A stretch of 64,000 bases of DNA, taken from NCBI GenBank assembly GCA_040768665.1, contig JAXGMN010000031.1:98203-162202 (forward strand), in the 5' to 3' direction. This document shows, piece by piece, positions 8,944-17,583 of this stretch. The notes beneath the pieces were generated by a model. It was not told where the DNA came from. It worked only from the letters and a program-made list of their open reading frames with translations, and searched no databases. Positions within the stretch are counted from its first letter, which is position 1; every line of letters starts with the position of its first letter. Origin of the DNA: JABWBD01 sp040768665 (GTDB lineage: Bacteria; Planctomycetota; Planctomycetia; Pirellulales; Thermoguttaceae). The position numbers and the translations under genes were made by a program.

Positions 8944-8962
8944 ATACAACACGTGTGCCAAA
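8944..8962 (-). promoter_or_regulatory. Sigma-54 (-24/-12) promoter for the DUF5320-NifX-SPFH-ATPase operon
   Basis: On the minus strand this reads TTGGCACACGTGTTGTA: a perfect -24 element (TTGGCAC), then GG-N10-GT, with GT where GC is usual at -12. Predicted start is near 8,934. The element's distance to the paired dyads at 9,048-9,095 matches that of the two other promoters described here (-24 GG to nearest dyad edge 89 bp). Confidence 0.75.
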
Positions 8963-9608
8963 ACAATTTCGCCCAAGTGTTTGAATCACAACCTGTTGCT
9001 GCACCGGGGGTTATACGGATGGATGCATTTCCTGTTCTGTGACAAAGATTGCAATCTGCGATCCTATCTCAATCTTGAGAACCGCAAGGTGCAACACCCA
9101 AAAACGGCATTGCTAGCGACGAGCGAATGTTATCTTTCGCGGATCGGCAAATTCGAGAGGGAATGCATGTACGAGCAGGAAATCGCCGGCGACGAGCGGC
9201 GAGGTCTTGAGGATGATCGACCGTCGGACTCGCATCAGCAGTGTCAGGCCGAACACGATCGGGTCCGCCAAGCTCACCAGCGAATCAAGGCCCATCACGG
9301 GATGATTGCGGCGGAGGTCAGACGGCTGTCTTGAAAGCTCAATGCGCCGATGTGAACGTTCAGTGACGTCTGCAACTTGCCACAGTGCGACGGAATACTA
9401 GATCAAAACGCCACAGTTAGTTCGCGACCATGACGGACCTTTTTCAGAAGAATAGCGGTCTGCGAAAGGCCGTGGGCTCGCCACGAATCCGGTAAACCAT
9501 CGACGAGTTGCGAGGACTTGCGTAGACAATTAACGACAATACGTTACAGTAGATGGCTGGAGGGGCCGGTGGTAGACCAGGACGGCAGAGCGAAGAAAGG
9601 ATCATCCG
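8963..9608. other. Regulatory intergenic region, no convincing gene
   Basis: The region between the leftward DUF5320 operon and the rightward DegT gene. It holds the activator dyads at 9,048-9,095. Short frames here (a 61-codon leftward frame from about 9,298 and a 137-codon rightward frame from 8,921) have no ribosome site, atypical composition and no recognisable motif. The promoter of the DegT gene must lie in the last 150 bases, but no clear -35/-10 pair was seen. Confidence 0.5.
9048..9095. promoter_or_regulatory. Paired activator-binding dyads (UAS) for the promoter at 8,944
   Basis: Two dyads of the form RTYGCA-N3-TGCRAY: ATTGCA-ATC-TGCGAT (9,048-9,062) and ACCGCA-AGG-TGCAAC (9,081-9,095). 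Their left edges are exactly 33 bp apart, about three helical turns. The nearer edge is 89 bp from the -24 GG. The same layout recurs at 22,433-22,480 and 29,260-29,307. Likely the binding sites of the sigma-54 activator encoded at 27,822-29,204 (inference). Confidence 0.72.
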
Positions 9609-10976
9609 ATGAACGAATCCAAAAGAACTCGTCGACAGTTCCTCGGAACGGTGGGCGCCGTGACGACGGCATCGATTATCTCGGGAACTGACGGGACGGG
9701 AGCAAGTCTCGGGGCCGAAAGCAAGGAGAAACTTGCCATTGACGGCGGGACGCCGGTGCGGAAAACCCCGCTGGGGTATCAGGCGTACGGACCGCAGTTT
9801 TATAACGAGGTCGAGAAGCGTGAGATTCTCGAAGTCCTCGATTCCAGGAAACCTTTCCGATGGTGGAAGAGCGGCTCCAAAACGCTCGAGTTCGAGACGG
9901 CCTACGCGGCCCACATCGGCGTGAAATATGCCATTGGGGTGACCTCGGGAACGACGGCCTTATCCGCAGCCTTGGCCGCATTGGAGATCGGGCCCGGCGA
10001 CGAGGTGATTCTCCCCGCCTGGACCTGGTATGCCGATTACGACACCGTCGTGCTGGCCGGAGCTCTGCCGGTCTTCGCCGAGGTGGACAGCTCGCTCAAT
10101 ATCGACCCGACCGACATCGAGGCGAGGATCACGCCGCGGACCAAGGCAATCATCGCCGTCAGCCTGCAGGGATGCCCGGCCGACATGGCCCCGATCCTTG
10201 ACATCGCCCGCAAACACAAGATTCGCGTCCTGGAAGACTTTTCCCAATGCGTGGGCGGACGCTATCGAGGCAAGTATTTAGGCTCGCTGGGCGATATCGG
10301 CATCAGCAGCTTCCAGCAGGGCAAGACCATCACGGCAGGCGAGGGAGGAGCCGTCGTTACCAATGATCCGGAGCTCTTCGAGCGAGCCGTACGCGCCCAC
10401 GACGTCGGCTCACTCCGCTCGCCTTACAAGGAGAGCCTCGGCGGCGGCCGGATCCCGGGCTTCGCCGCATCGAACTTCCGCATGAACGAATTCACCGGGG
10501 CGATCCTCAAAGCGCAAGAGCAGGACCTCGAGACCATTTGCGGCGCCTTGCGGAGCAACGCCCGCAAGGTCCGCGAGGGGATCGCCGATCTGCCGGGACT
10601 GAAAATGCGGAAAACGCCGGACCTCGAAGGAGACCTGGGCGTAACCATTTTCCTCGACCACGGCACCCGCGAGCAGCGCGACCGGTTCCTGCGTGCGCTG
10701 CGGGCCGAGGGAATCTCCGCCTCGCCGCCGGGCGGATCGGTGATCCTGCCGATCGACGAGCGAATCGAGAAAAAGGTGACCGTCCATTCCGACTGGCCTT
10801 CCTTCAATACGCCCCAAGGCAAAGCCATCCGCTATGGAAGCGAGTGCTGCCCGCAGACGATCGACGTCCAGCAGCGCCTTGGCGGCGTGATCATGGACCC
10901 CAACTTCACCGACGACGATATCAACGACATCGTCAAGGCGATCCGCAAGGTGTATCTGGCGATGTATGCCGTGTAG
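9609..10976 (+). CDS. Tat-exported DegT/DnrJ/EryC1/StrS-type PLP aminotransferase (copy 1)
   Basis: 455 residues. A twin-arginine signal (TRRQFLGTVGAV) precedes a full fold-type I aminotransferase of the DegT family. It shows GVTSGTTALSAALAAL (cofactor phosphate loop), LPAWTW, the cofactor-pairing Asp in LEDFSQC and the Schiff-base lysine in SSFQQGKTITAGEGG. DegT enzymes normally aminate nucleotide keto-sugars in the cytosol, so a Tat signal is unusual, but Tat would allow export after cofactor loading. A GAAAGGA ribosome site precedes the ATG. It is followed after 74 bp by a paralogue, so they are probably co-transcribed. Confidence 0.9.
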   Translation: MNESKRTRRQFLGTVGAVTTASIISGTDGTGASLGAESKEKLAIDGGTPVRKTPLGYQAYGPQFYNEVEKREILEVLDSRKPFRWWKSGSKTLEFETAYAAHIGVKYAIGVTSGTTALSAALAALEIGPGDEVILPAWTWYADYDTVVLAGALPVFAEVDSSLNIDPTDIEARITPRTKAIIAVSLQGCPADMAPILDIARKHKIRVLEDFSQCVGGRYRGKYLGSLGDIGISSFQQGKTITAGEGGAVVTNDPELFERAVRAHDVGSLRSPYKESLGGGRIPGFAASNFRMNEFTGAILKAQEQDLETICGALRSNARKVREGIADLPGLKMRKTPDLEGDLGVTIFLDHGTREQRDRFLRALRAEGISASPPGGSVILPIDERIEKKVTVHSDWPSFNTPQGKAIRYGSECCPQTIDVQQRLGGVIMDPNFTDDDINDIVKAIRKVYLAMYAV

Positions 10977-11050
10977 GCGTCTTCGGAGAGCTTGGCTCAC
11001 CTGTACGCGTTCTGAAAATCAACCGATCTGGTCCGGAGGGAGTCATCACA

Positions 11051-12400
11051 ATGACAGACGATATCACACGACGTCGATTTATTCAAACCGCCGCGGCGGG
11101 TTCCGTGGTATTCACCGGGCTGAACGCCGGCCGAGCGCGGACGGTGATCGCTTCCGAGGCCAACAAGCCGGCGCTGCTCGGGGGCACGCCCGCGCACCAG
11201 GGCGGCTGGCCCAAGTGGCCCCAATGGGAAGAATCCTGGGAGCCGGAAATCGTCGAGGTGTTGCGGAGTGGCCGATGGTGCGGTTACGGCGGCGGCGGAA
11301 AGGTGGGCGATTTCGAAACCGCTTATGCCCAATTGCTCGGCGCGAAGCGGTGCGTGACCACGTCCAGCGGCACCAATGCCCTGTTCACCGCCTTGCACGT
11401 CATGGGCGTGGATGCCGGCGACGAAGTGATTGTCTCGCCCTTCACGTTCATCGCCACTTACAATACGGTCCTGATGCACAAGGCCCTGCCGGTCTTGGCC
11501 GATACGGATCCGGCCACGCTGACGATGGACCCGGCGTCGATCGAGAGCCGGATCACCGAGCGAACGCGGGCCATCGTTCCGGTGCACATCTACGGCATGC
11601 CCTGCGACATGGACCCGATCAACGCGATTGCCAAGAAGCACAATCTGGCGGTGATCGAGGACGCGTGCCAGGCGTGGTTGGCCGACTACAAGGGCCGCAA
11701 GTGCGGCACGCTGGGAGACCTGGGCTGCTTCAGCTTCCAGAATTCCAAGCACATCCCGGTCGGCGACGGCGGCGCCATCACCGGCAACAGCGAGGAACTG
11801 ATGGACCGCTGCCAGGCGTTCCACAACGTCGGCCGCGCCACCGGGACCTTCAAGGGGAGCGGGTGCTTCAGCCGCGGCACCAACTGCCGGATGAACCAAT
11901 ACCAGGCCGCCATGCTTCTGCCGCAGATCGACAAACTGGTGAACCAGACCAAGCGCCGGCAGGAAAACGGCGACTACCTGACGGCGGGACTGAAAGAGAT
12001 CCCCGGCGTCGAGCCGGTGCGCCTGCCGGAAAACAGCCGGGCGGTCTGGCATCTGTACGCATTCCGCTACGACGCGGCGCAGTTCAACGGCTTGCCGCGC
12101 GACAAGTTTCTCGCGGCGCTGCGCGCCGAAGGCATTCCCGCGAGCGGCGGCTACCACGAACAGTATTACGACGGCGTGCTCGACGAGGCGATCAATTCGC
12201 GCGGCTTCCAGCGCCTGTTTTCCGCCCAGCGGCTGAAGGCCTATCGCGACAGCTTCCAGGAGCTCAAAGGCAACAAGCAAGTTTGCGAGACCACGGTCGG
12301 AGTGTTCAATACCTTGCTTCTGGCCGACCGCAGCGATATGGACCACATCCTCGACGCGGTCCGAAAGATCCAGGCCCATAGCGCGGCGCTGGTGTCGTAG
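11051..12400 (+). CDS. Tat-exported DegT/DnrJ/EryC1/StrS-type PLP aminotransferase (copy 2)
   Basis: 449 residues. A Tat signal (TRRRFIQTAAAG) is followed by a DegT-family domain: TTSSGTNALFTALHVMG, SPFTFIATYNTV, the Asp of IEDACQA and the lysine in SFQNSKHIPVGDGG. The motif FRMN of copy 1 corresponds to CRMN here, so both keep the active-site loop. The start is ATG 11,051 behind a GGAGGGAG ribosome site; the frame opens earlier but overlaps the previous gene. Substrate unknown. The pair may work as a heterodimer or on successive keto-sugars (inference). Confidence 0.9.
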   Translation: MTDDITRRRFIQTAAAGSVVFTGLNAGRARTVIASEANKPALLGGTPAHQGGWPKWPQWEESWEPEIVEVLRSGRWCGYGGGGKVGDFETAYAQLLGAKRCVTTSSGTNALFTALHVMGVDAGDEVIVSPFTFIATYNTVLMHKALPVLADTDPATLTMDPASIESRITERTRAIVPVHIYGMPCDMDPINAIAKKHNLAVIEDACQAWLADYKGRKCGTLGDLGCFSFQNSKHIPVGDGGAITGNSEELMDRCQAFHNVGRATGTFKGSGCFSRGTNCRMNQYQAAMLLPQIDKLVNQTKRRQENGDYLTAGLKEIPGVEPVRLPENSRAVWHLYAFRYDAAQFNGLPRDKFLAALRAEGIPASGGYHEQYYDGVLDEAINSRGFQRLFSAQRLKAYRDSFQELKGNKQVCETTVGVFNTLLLADRSDMDHILDAVRKIQAHSAALVS

Positions 12401-12424
12401 CCTTGTGAGCGATCCCCCACTCGT

Positions 12425-13549
12425 TCAGCACGTCACGATCAGTGCGAGCCTGTCGCCTTCCGCGGCATACGGATGTTGCGCCGGCAGGCTGGCGTCGCAA
12501 AGTTGCCCGTGGCATGCGTTCAGTTGCCACAAGTATCCCGCGACGGGTGCCAGGACGGGCACCGTCGCCAGGTCGCTCTCCCGGATCATGAGTCCCAGCG
12601 GCTGGTTTTGCTCGACGAAGTCGTCGGGAACAAGCGTGGCCATCGTTCCTTTCTGCAGTGCGGGCATGAAGATGCCGGGGCACGGGGCAAGAACCTCGTG
12701 GCTGTTCTCGCGGGTTCGCTCCACCTGCGGGCCCTTGATCGGTTCCGGTTCGCCCTGGATCATCCCCAGCCGTTTGGCGATGTTGAGCATGGAACTGAGC
12801 CCGATTTGCACCTGCCGGTGCTGCATTTGGTACTGGCCGGAAAGCTCCATGGCAATAGCCCCTGCTCCACGGTGATGCATGAGCTGAGTAAGGCTCTTCA
12901 CCTCGCCGGCGGGCCGGCTCACGGGGCGATAGCTGATGAACCGAGTGGTGGTGGCTTCTCCGAGCGGTTGGGACGGCGCATGGTCGATCGTTGCGAGGGT
13001 TTCCGCCGCCCAGAACTGGTTCCAGCAGTGCATGTCCACGGCGTGGCTGCAATGGCGCACCACCGCCTGGTCGAGCGAATAGGCGATGCGCTGGGTGTTG
13101 TTCCCGTCAGGGTTCCCCGGCCAGGTCTGCTGCATGTTGTGCCCCCGGCTGAAGCGGCCGGGCTGCTCGGGACCGAGGTCCACCGAGTGGCGGCGCGCTC
13201 GAATTGCAGGCAGGTTGGCCATGGGAATCAGCCAAACACTGCCGGCCACCAGGTGCTCAGCGCAGGCGTCTTTCATACGGCGTGCCACTTCCGCACCGTG
13301 AATCTCGTTGCCATGCTGGGCCGCCAGCAGGAGCAACGACGGCCCCTCTTTGCCGCTCTCGAGCCGCCAGAATGGCGTGGCCAGAGTGCTGCCATCCTCG
13401 AGAGTTGCCACGGCATGGTCCACCCTCACCTTGTTCGTGGCGGTTCCCGCATCCTGGCCACGCGCACTGGTCTCGGCGATGCTCACGTGTGCCAAGCCGA
13501 TTCCGGCTGCACCGGCAAGCTTCAGGAAATGTCTGCGACTGGGTTTCAT
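12425..13549 (-). CDS. Tat-exported succinylglutamate desuccinylase/aspartoacylase-family metallohydrolase
   Basis: 374 residues with a Tat signal (SRRHFLKLAGAAG). The AstE/AspA (M14-like) zinc site is visible as QHGNEIHG (His and Glu), the later His in VDMHCW and a catalytic Glu in AIAMELSG. A C-terminal beta domain follows (about 290-374) with the LAPVAGYLW motif typical of this family. Such enzymes cleave amide bonds of N-acyl amino acids; this substrate is unknown. It converges with the DegT pair and is followed by unrelated Tat genes on the same strand. Confidence 0.85.
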   Translation of the reverse strand: MKPSRRHFLKLAGAAGIGLAHVSIAETSARGQDAGTATNKVRVDHAVATLEDGSTLATPFWRLESGKEGPSLLLLAAQHGNEIHGAEVARRMKDACAEHLVAGSVWLIPMANLPAIRARRHSVDLGPEQPGRFSRGHNMQQTWPGNPDGNNTQRIAYSLDQAVVRHCSHAVDMHCWNQFWAAETLATIDHAPSQPLGEATTTRFISYRPVSRPAGEVKSLTQLMHHRGAGAIAMELSGQYQMQHRQVQIGLSSMLNIAKRLGMIQGEPEPIKGPQVERTRENSHEVLAPCPGIFMPALQKGTMATLVPDDFVEQNQPLGLMIRESDLATVPVLAPVAGYLWQLNACHGQLCDASLPAQHPYAAEGDRLALIVTC

Positions 13550-13606
13550 GACGGTTCGATGCCTCCGATGGTTTGTTAGCTTCAGTGCCCCGCGCCCGTA
13601 CCGAAG

Positions 13607-14884
13607 TCAAGCCCCAACCCGGTCGCGCACCTGCTCGAAGATGTCCTCCTTCGGGAAAATGGGCTTGTAGCCGTGCTCAGTGACGAAGCGGAACGTCTGG
13701 TCCAACCGCCGTGCATGATCCGGCATGTAGTTCTTATAGAACGACCAGAAATACTGCTCGTGCGTGGCGAGATCCATCACTTCGCGGGTGTTCGGGTTGT
13801 CGTATGCCTGCTGGAGCACCGGCAACGTGTCTTTGAGGGAAACGCGGTTGCAGCAGAGGTCGATCTTGGAGAACAGCAGGCCATTGGTGAAATCGTACCA
13901 GGCATCCTGCTCATCCAGATACCGCATGGCATACTCGGGCACCTGGTATTTGCTGACGTAGGGAAGAACCGACTTGCTGCGCAACGGCCAGAGGGAACCG
14001 GAAAACGTCCGCCAGCCTCGGTCGATCAATACCCGAAGGGATTCCGGGCGAATGCTGCCCCAGTGCAGAAGAGCGGTTCGCGTGTAGACCTGTTCGCCGG
14101 CGAATCGCTTGATTTCGTTTTCGATCAGGTCGATATCCTCGCCGAGTTGGTCCGGCGTCCGGATCAAGAACGGATGGTTTGGGAATTCGTTGCGGGCGTG
14201 AAACGCCAATTTCAGCCAATCCGCATTGTCCTGCCACTCGGACTTGTACTTGTCGGAAAGCTGCGACAGATTGAAGTCCTCTTCCGGGGTCGAATAGAAC
14301 GGGTTGAGAACGACTTTGGCTCCATACTGCCTGTGGAAATCGCGGAACATTCCCAGGTAGGACGAATCGAAGAGACTCTTGTAGTTTTTCCGGTGGAGGT
14401 CCCGCAGGAAAAAGCTGTTGTCGTCGACCTGGAAGCGGTACCTGGGATAGGAGTCCTTGAGCCAGATGATGCGGGTGCGAGCCGCCGTTTCCGGCACATC
14501 TCGAGGATTTGCGACACGGGCAACCAACTCGGTGACGGTGTTTTCCAGGAACGACTCGGCAAAGAATCTCGCCCCTTCGCGCCGCACCGGAATTCTTCGC
14601 TGCGGATGGCCGGTGTCGACCAGTTCGACCTGAGCAGACGCATCGCGTACAGTTCCCGCGATTTGGATCTTGAGCTTGAGTCCGCCGGAACCAGGCACGG
14701 CTTCGAGGATCGGGTTGCCGGAGCGTTGGTGGACAATCGCGCCGTCGAACGGTTGATCGAACCGGATTGCGGCCTCGTTGTCCGCCGCCGAATCCTTCGC
14801 AAGGGCAACCGGGCACGTGGAAGGAGCGAGTCCAGAACCGGCGATTGCCGCGGCGGCCGTTTGAAGGAAGTCTCGGCGTTTCAT
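13607..14884 (-). CDS. Tat-exported polysaccharide-deacetylase-like protein
   Basis: 425 residues with a Tat signal (KRRDFLQTAAAAIAG). Residues about 40-160 form a beta-sandwich (Ig-like). The rest resembles a NodB-type barrel: the paired Asp in FQVDDNSFF, a later LAFHARNEFP His, and the LHWGS segment. Metal ligands are suggestive, but the canonical HTxxH is not obvious, so enzymatic activity is uncertain. It lies 57 bp upstream of the aspartoacylase-like gene on the same strand, perhaps in one operon with the secreted amidotransferase-like gene. Confidence 0.6.
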   Translation of the reverse strand: MKRRDFLQTAAAAIAGSGLAPSTCPVALAKDSAADNEAAIRFDQPFDGAIVHQRSGNPILEAVPGSGGLKLKIQIAGTVRDASAQVELVDTGHPQRRIPVRREGARFFAESFLENTVTELVARVANPRDVPETAARTRIIWLKDSYPRYRFQVDDNSFFLRDLHRKNYKSLFDSSYLGMFRDFHRQYGAKVVLNPFYSTPEEDFNLSQLSDKYKSEWQDNADWLKLAFHARNEFPNHPFLIRTPDQLGEDIDLIENEIKRFAGEQVYTRTALLHWGSIRPESLRVLIDRGWRTFSGSLWPLRSKSVLPYVSKYQVPEYAMRYLDEQDAWYDFTNGLLFSKIDLCCNRVSLKDTLPVLQQAYDNPNTREVMDLATHEQYFWSFYKNYMPDHARRLDQTFRFVTEHGYKPIFPKEDIFEQVRDRVGA

Positions 14885-14945
14885 GTTGGTGTCCTCTCGT
14901 TTTCTCGCGCGCTTCGGGGTTCGCGGCAGACGTTCTGCCGGAATG

Positions 14946-15773
14946 TCAACGGCTCAAGGCCAGCCGGAAAAAACTTTCGAGCAGGATGCGGCCGTCCGAG
15001 TGTTCGTCATCGTAATTCTCAGGATGGAACTGAACGCCGTACACGAGCCGCTTCCGGTCCTTGATCACCTGCACCCGGCATTCGGGCGAAGCGGCCAACA
15101 GCTCAAACCCGGCCGGGGTGTCTGCCAGTTGGAACGCGTGCGACTGCCTGACGACGAACTCCTCCGGCAGCCCGACAAACAGTGGATCCGTCTGCGTCCG
15201 ACGGACACCCAGGAAGCCCTTTTCTTTAACCACGCCCGGGTGGTAGCCGGGGCTCGGGTCCGTCTCGCCCGTCCTCAATGATCGCAGCGGTATCACCGGT
15301 GTGCCGTGGGCTTTGCCGATCAATTGGCAGCCGCCGCATAATCCGATCAACGGGATCTTTGTCGTGCGGAGAAAGTCGTAGAATCTTTCGTCATTGGGCC
15401 GGACATCGGTGGTGCTTCGCCCGCTGATCAAGACCGCCTTGATTTGCGGCTTATCCAACTCGTCTCCGTTGAGTTGGCTGGCGTGGACCACCAGGCAGTC
15501 CAGTCCGGACAGTTCGGAAAACCGCTTGCGCATGACGGTGGCGTGGTGCTGTTTTCCGGTCTCGGCCAGCTTGCTCAGGCCTTTGCGAATGATTTCGGCA
15601 TGCTCGATATAGAGAAAGACAATGACCGGGCGGTCGAGAGTCGCCAGCGCCTGCGGCGGGTCAAAAGTCTTGGCCCAGATTTCGTCGGTCGACGTCTCGT
15701 CGACGGCCATGCAGGTCGCGGCGCATAAGAGAATTGCCAGAAGAAGCAGAATGGTTGGCTTATGCCTGGTCAT
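14946..15773 (-). CDS. Secreted class I glutamine amidotransferase-like protein
   Basis: 275 residues from ATG 15,773, chosen because it starts a clear signal peptide (MTRHKPTILLLLAILL). A GATase1 domain follows with the nucleophile in GLCGGCQLIG and the His-Glu pair in GVQFHPEN, so the triad is complete. GATase1 proteins are normally cytosolic, acting on glutamine or gamma-glutamyl compounds. Export hints at a gamma-glutamyl hydrolase role in the periplasm (inference). No synthase partner is adjacent. Confidence 0.8.
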   Translation of the reverse strand: MTRHKPTILLLLAILLCAATCMAVDETSTDEIWAKTFDPPQALATLDRPVIVFLYIEHAEIIRKGLSKLAETGKQHHATVMRKRFSELSGLDCLVVHASQLNGDELDKPQIKAVLISGRSTTDVRPNDERFYDFLRTTKIPLIGLCGGCQLIGKAHGTPVIPLRSLRTGETDPSPGYHPGVVKEKGFLGVRRTQTDPLFVGLPEEFVVRQSHAFQLADTPAGFELLAASPECRVQVIKDRKRLVYGVQFHPENYDDEHSDGRILLESFFRLALSR

Positions 15774-15962
15774 GATCGCTCTCGAAACGGTGTTGCCTTG
15801 CAAAACCCGAGCCATGGGTGTTCCTTCGGGCTTTCATCGTTTGCCGCGCTGGCTCAGAGCCGCGGTGCACCTGCGCACGTCCCCACTGTATCCTGCCGCC
15901 GAAAAAAACGCCAGCCCTGACCTGTGCCCGTGAATCAGCCACGGGTGGCACGAAGGGGGAGT

Positions 15963-16087
15963 GTAACCGTTCACGCTCACGGAAGAGAGGGGGACAGGTC
16001 CATGTTTTCGGCCGACGTCTTTGATGCCAAGATCATCGAAATGGCCGAAAAATGGACCAGTCCCCGACCGCGGGCGTGAACGGTTGC
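15963..16087. repeat. Dispersed palindrome, family A (full copy 1)
   Basis: Outer inverted repeats GTAACCGTTCACG (15,963-15,975) and CGTGAACGGTTGC (16,075-16,087) enclose a second inverted pair starting GGGGACAGGTCCAT and ending ATGGACCAGTCCCC, with TTTTCGGCC/GGCCGAAAA arms inside. A near-identical full copy lies in the opposite orientation at 62,110-62,232. Non-coding and intergenic. Confidence 0.85.
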
Positions 16088-16105
16088 GGGGGAGTGCAGC
16101 GCAGA

Positions 16106-16798
16106 TCAGCTCAAGGCATACTCGACGGCGGCTTCGGCGTGAATCCTGGTCGTGTCGAATAGGGGAACCGAACAGTCGTCCTGGCCAAGGAGCAGCCCGA
16201 TTTCCGTGCATCCGAGGAGAATGCCTTCGGCGCCTTGCCGGACCAAGGCATCGATGACGTCGAGGTACTTTCGTTTGGAGCTCTGTTCGATACGTCCCAA
16301 ACAGAGTTCGCTGTAGATCACCTCGTTGACCATCCGCCGCTGGCTTTCTTCCGGCACGTGGACCACCAAGCCATGCGTGTCCGTCAGTCGGCCGCGGTAG
16401 AAATCGTCCTCCATCGTGAACCGGGTGCCGAGCAGACCGATCCGGTCGACGCCCCGTCGTTTGATTGCGGCCGCCGTAGCATCGGCGATGTGGAGCAGCG
16501 GGATCCGGACATGCCGCTGGATCTCACCGGCGGTCTTGTGCATCGTGTTGGTGCAAAGGACCAGGAAGTCGGCGCCGCCGTCCTGGACGTGCCGGGCCGC
16601 ATCGACCATCCGCCGAGCGGCTTCGTTCCACCGGTCTTCGTGCTGCAACGGTTCGATTTCGGCGAAGTCGACCGAGTAGAGGAGGCATTTCGCCGAATGC
16701 AGACCGCCGAGGCGCTGTTTCACGCCGTCGTTGACAAGCCGGTAGTACTCGATCGACGACTCCCAGCTCATCCCGCCGATTAGTCCGATGGTCTTCAT
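16106..16798 (-). CDS. Aspartate/glutamate racemase family protein
   Basis: 230 residues. Asp/Glu racemase fold: MKTIGLIGGMSWESS start, first catalytic Cys in LCTNTMHK, second in LLGCTEIGLLL. Members interconvert L- and D-aspartate or glutamate without a cofactor; D-amino acids feed peptidoglycan or signalling. It follows the peroxiredoxin gene after 7 bp, so it is probably the last gene of the operon starting at 22,314. Confidence 0.9.
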   Translation of the reverse strand: MKTIGLIGGMSWESSIEYYRLVNDGVKQRLGGLHSAKCLLYSVDFAEIEPLQHEDRWNEAARRMVDAARHVQDGGADFLVLCTNTMHKTAGEIQRHVRIPLLHIADATAAAIKRRGVDRIGLLGTRFTMEDDFYRGRLTDTHGLVVHVPEESQRRMVNEVIYSELCLGRIEQSSKRKYLDVIDALVRQGAEGILLGCTEIGLLLGQDDCSVPLFDTTRIHAEAAVEYALS

Positions 16799-16805
16799 GG
16801 TTTCT

Positions 16806-17552
16806 CTACTTCGCCCAGATTGGCGGGAGCTTCAACTGGCTCTTCGGCACCTGTTTGAGGCACATAAACCAATCGAGACAATGCACGCCGTCCGTGCCCT
16901 GCACGCGCTCTTCCGCTGTGCCGCAGGATCCGGGCGGAGGGACGATCACGTCGTCGCCCGGCTGCCACTCGGCCGGTGTCGCTACGTTCAACTTGTCCGA
17001 CGTCTGCATGGCCACCAGGAGGCGGAGAATCTCCAGCATGTTCCGGCCATTGCTCGACGGGTAGTAGAACAATGCCCGCACCTTGGCCTGGGGATCGATG
17101 ATGAAGACGGCGCGGACCGCGTGGGTGTCGTCTGCGGCAGGCTGCACCATTCCGTACTTTCTCGCCACGTCCATCTTCAGATCCTCGATCACCGGAAACG
17201 TGACCTCGATCCGTTCCATGTCCTTGTACTTGATCTTTTCCCGGATCGTTCGAAGCCATGCGATGTGGCTGTAGTTGCTGTCGATGGAGAGGCCGATCAG
17301 TTTGCAGCCGAGCGCTTCGAACTGGGGCATGAGATGGGCGAACGTCATGAACTCGGTCGTGCAGACGGGCGTGAAATCGGCGGGGTGGCTGAAAAGGACC
17401 ACCCATTGGCCGCGATAGTCGTCCGGGAAACGGATTTTACCCTGCGTTGTGACGGCTTCGAAGGCCGGGGCCGTTTCGCCGATCAAGGGAATGCGAACTG
17501 GCCGGGACGCCTCAGACGCGGCGGCAGCTTGAGATTCGGTCGATTGCATCAT
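16806..17552 (-). CDS. Peroxiredoxin, Prx6/1-Cys type
   Basis: 248 residues. The peroxidatic cysteine is in FTPVCTTEF, with the upstream HPADF motif and a long C-terminal Prx6-type domain ending in a Pro-rich stretch. It reduces hydrogen peroxide or organic peroxides, a reasonable guard for iron-sulfur proteins of the same operon. The ATG at 17,552 follows AAGGAG at close spacing (17,549 is a second Met). It lies 31 bp after the TsaA-like gene and 7 bp before the racemase. Confidence 0.92.
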   Translation of the reverse strand: MMQSTESQAAAASEASRPVRIPLIGETAPAFEAVTTQGKIRFPDDYRGQWVVLFSHPADFTPVCTTEFMTFAHLMPQFEALGCKLIGLSIDSNYSHIAWLRTIREKIKYKDMERIEVTFPVIEDLKMDVARKYGMVQPAADDTHAVRAVFIIDPQAKVRALFYYPSSNGRNMLEILRLLVAMQTSDKLNVATPAEWQPGDDVIVPPPGSCGTAEERVQGTDGVHCLDWFMCLKQVPKSQLKLPPIWAK

Positions 17553-17583
17553 TCTACTCCTTGTTTGCTCATAAAGGTGGCAG

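Noticed and set aside
8921..9334. 137-codon plus-strand frame in the DUF5320 upstream region
   Set aside because: It runs through the promoter dyads, has odd composition and no ribosome site.
11000..12379. Long antisense frames over the second DegT gene (up to 460 codons)
   Set aside because: Complement of a clear aminotransferase; the antisense product has no recognisable motif.
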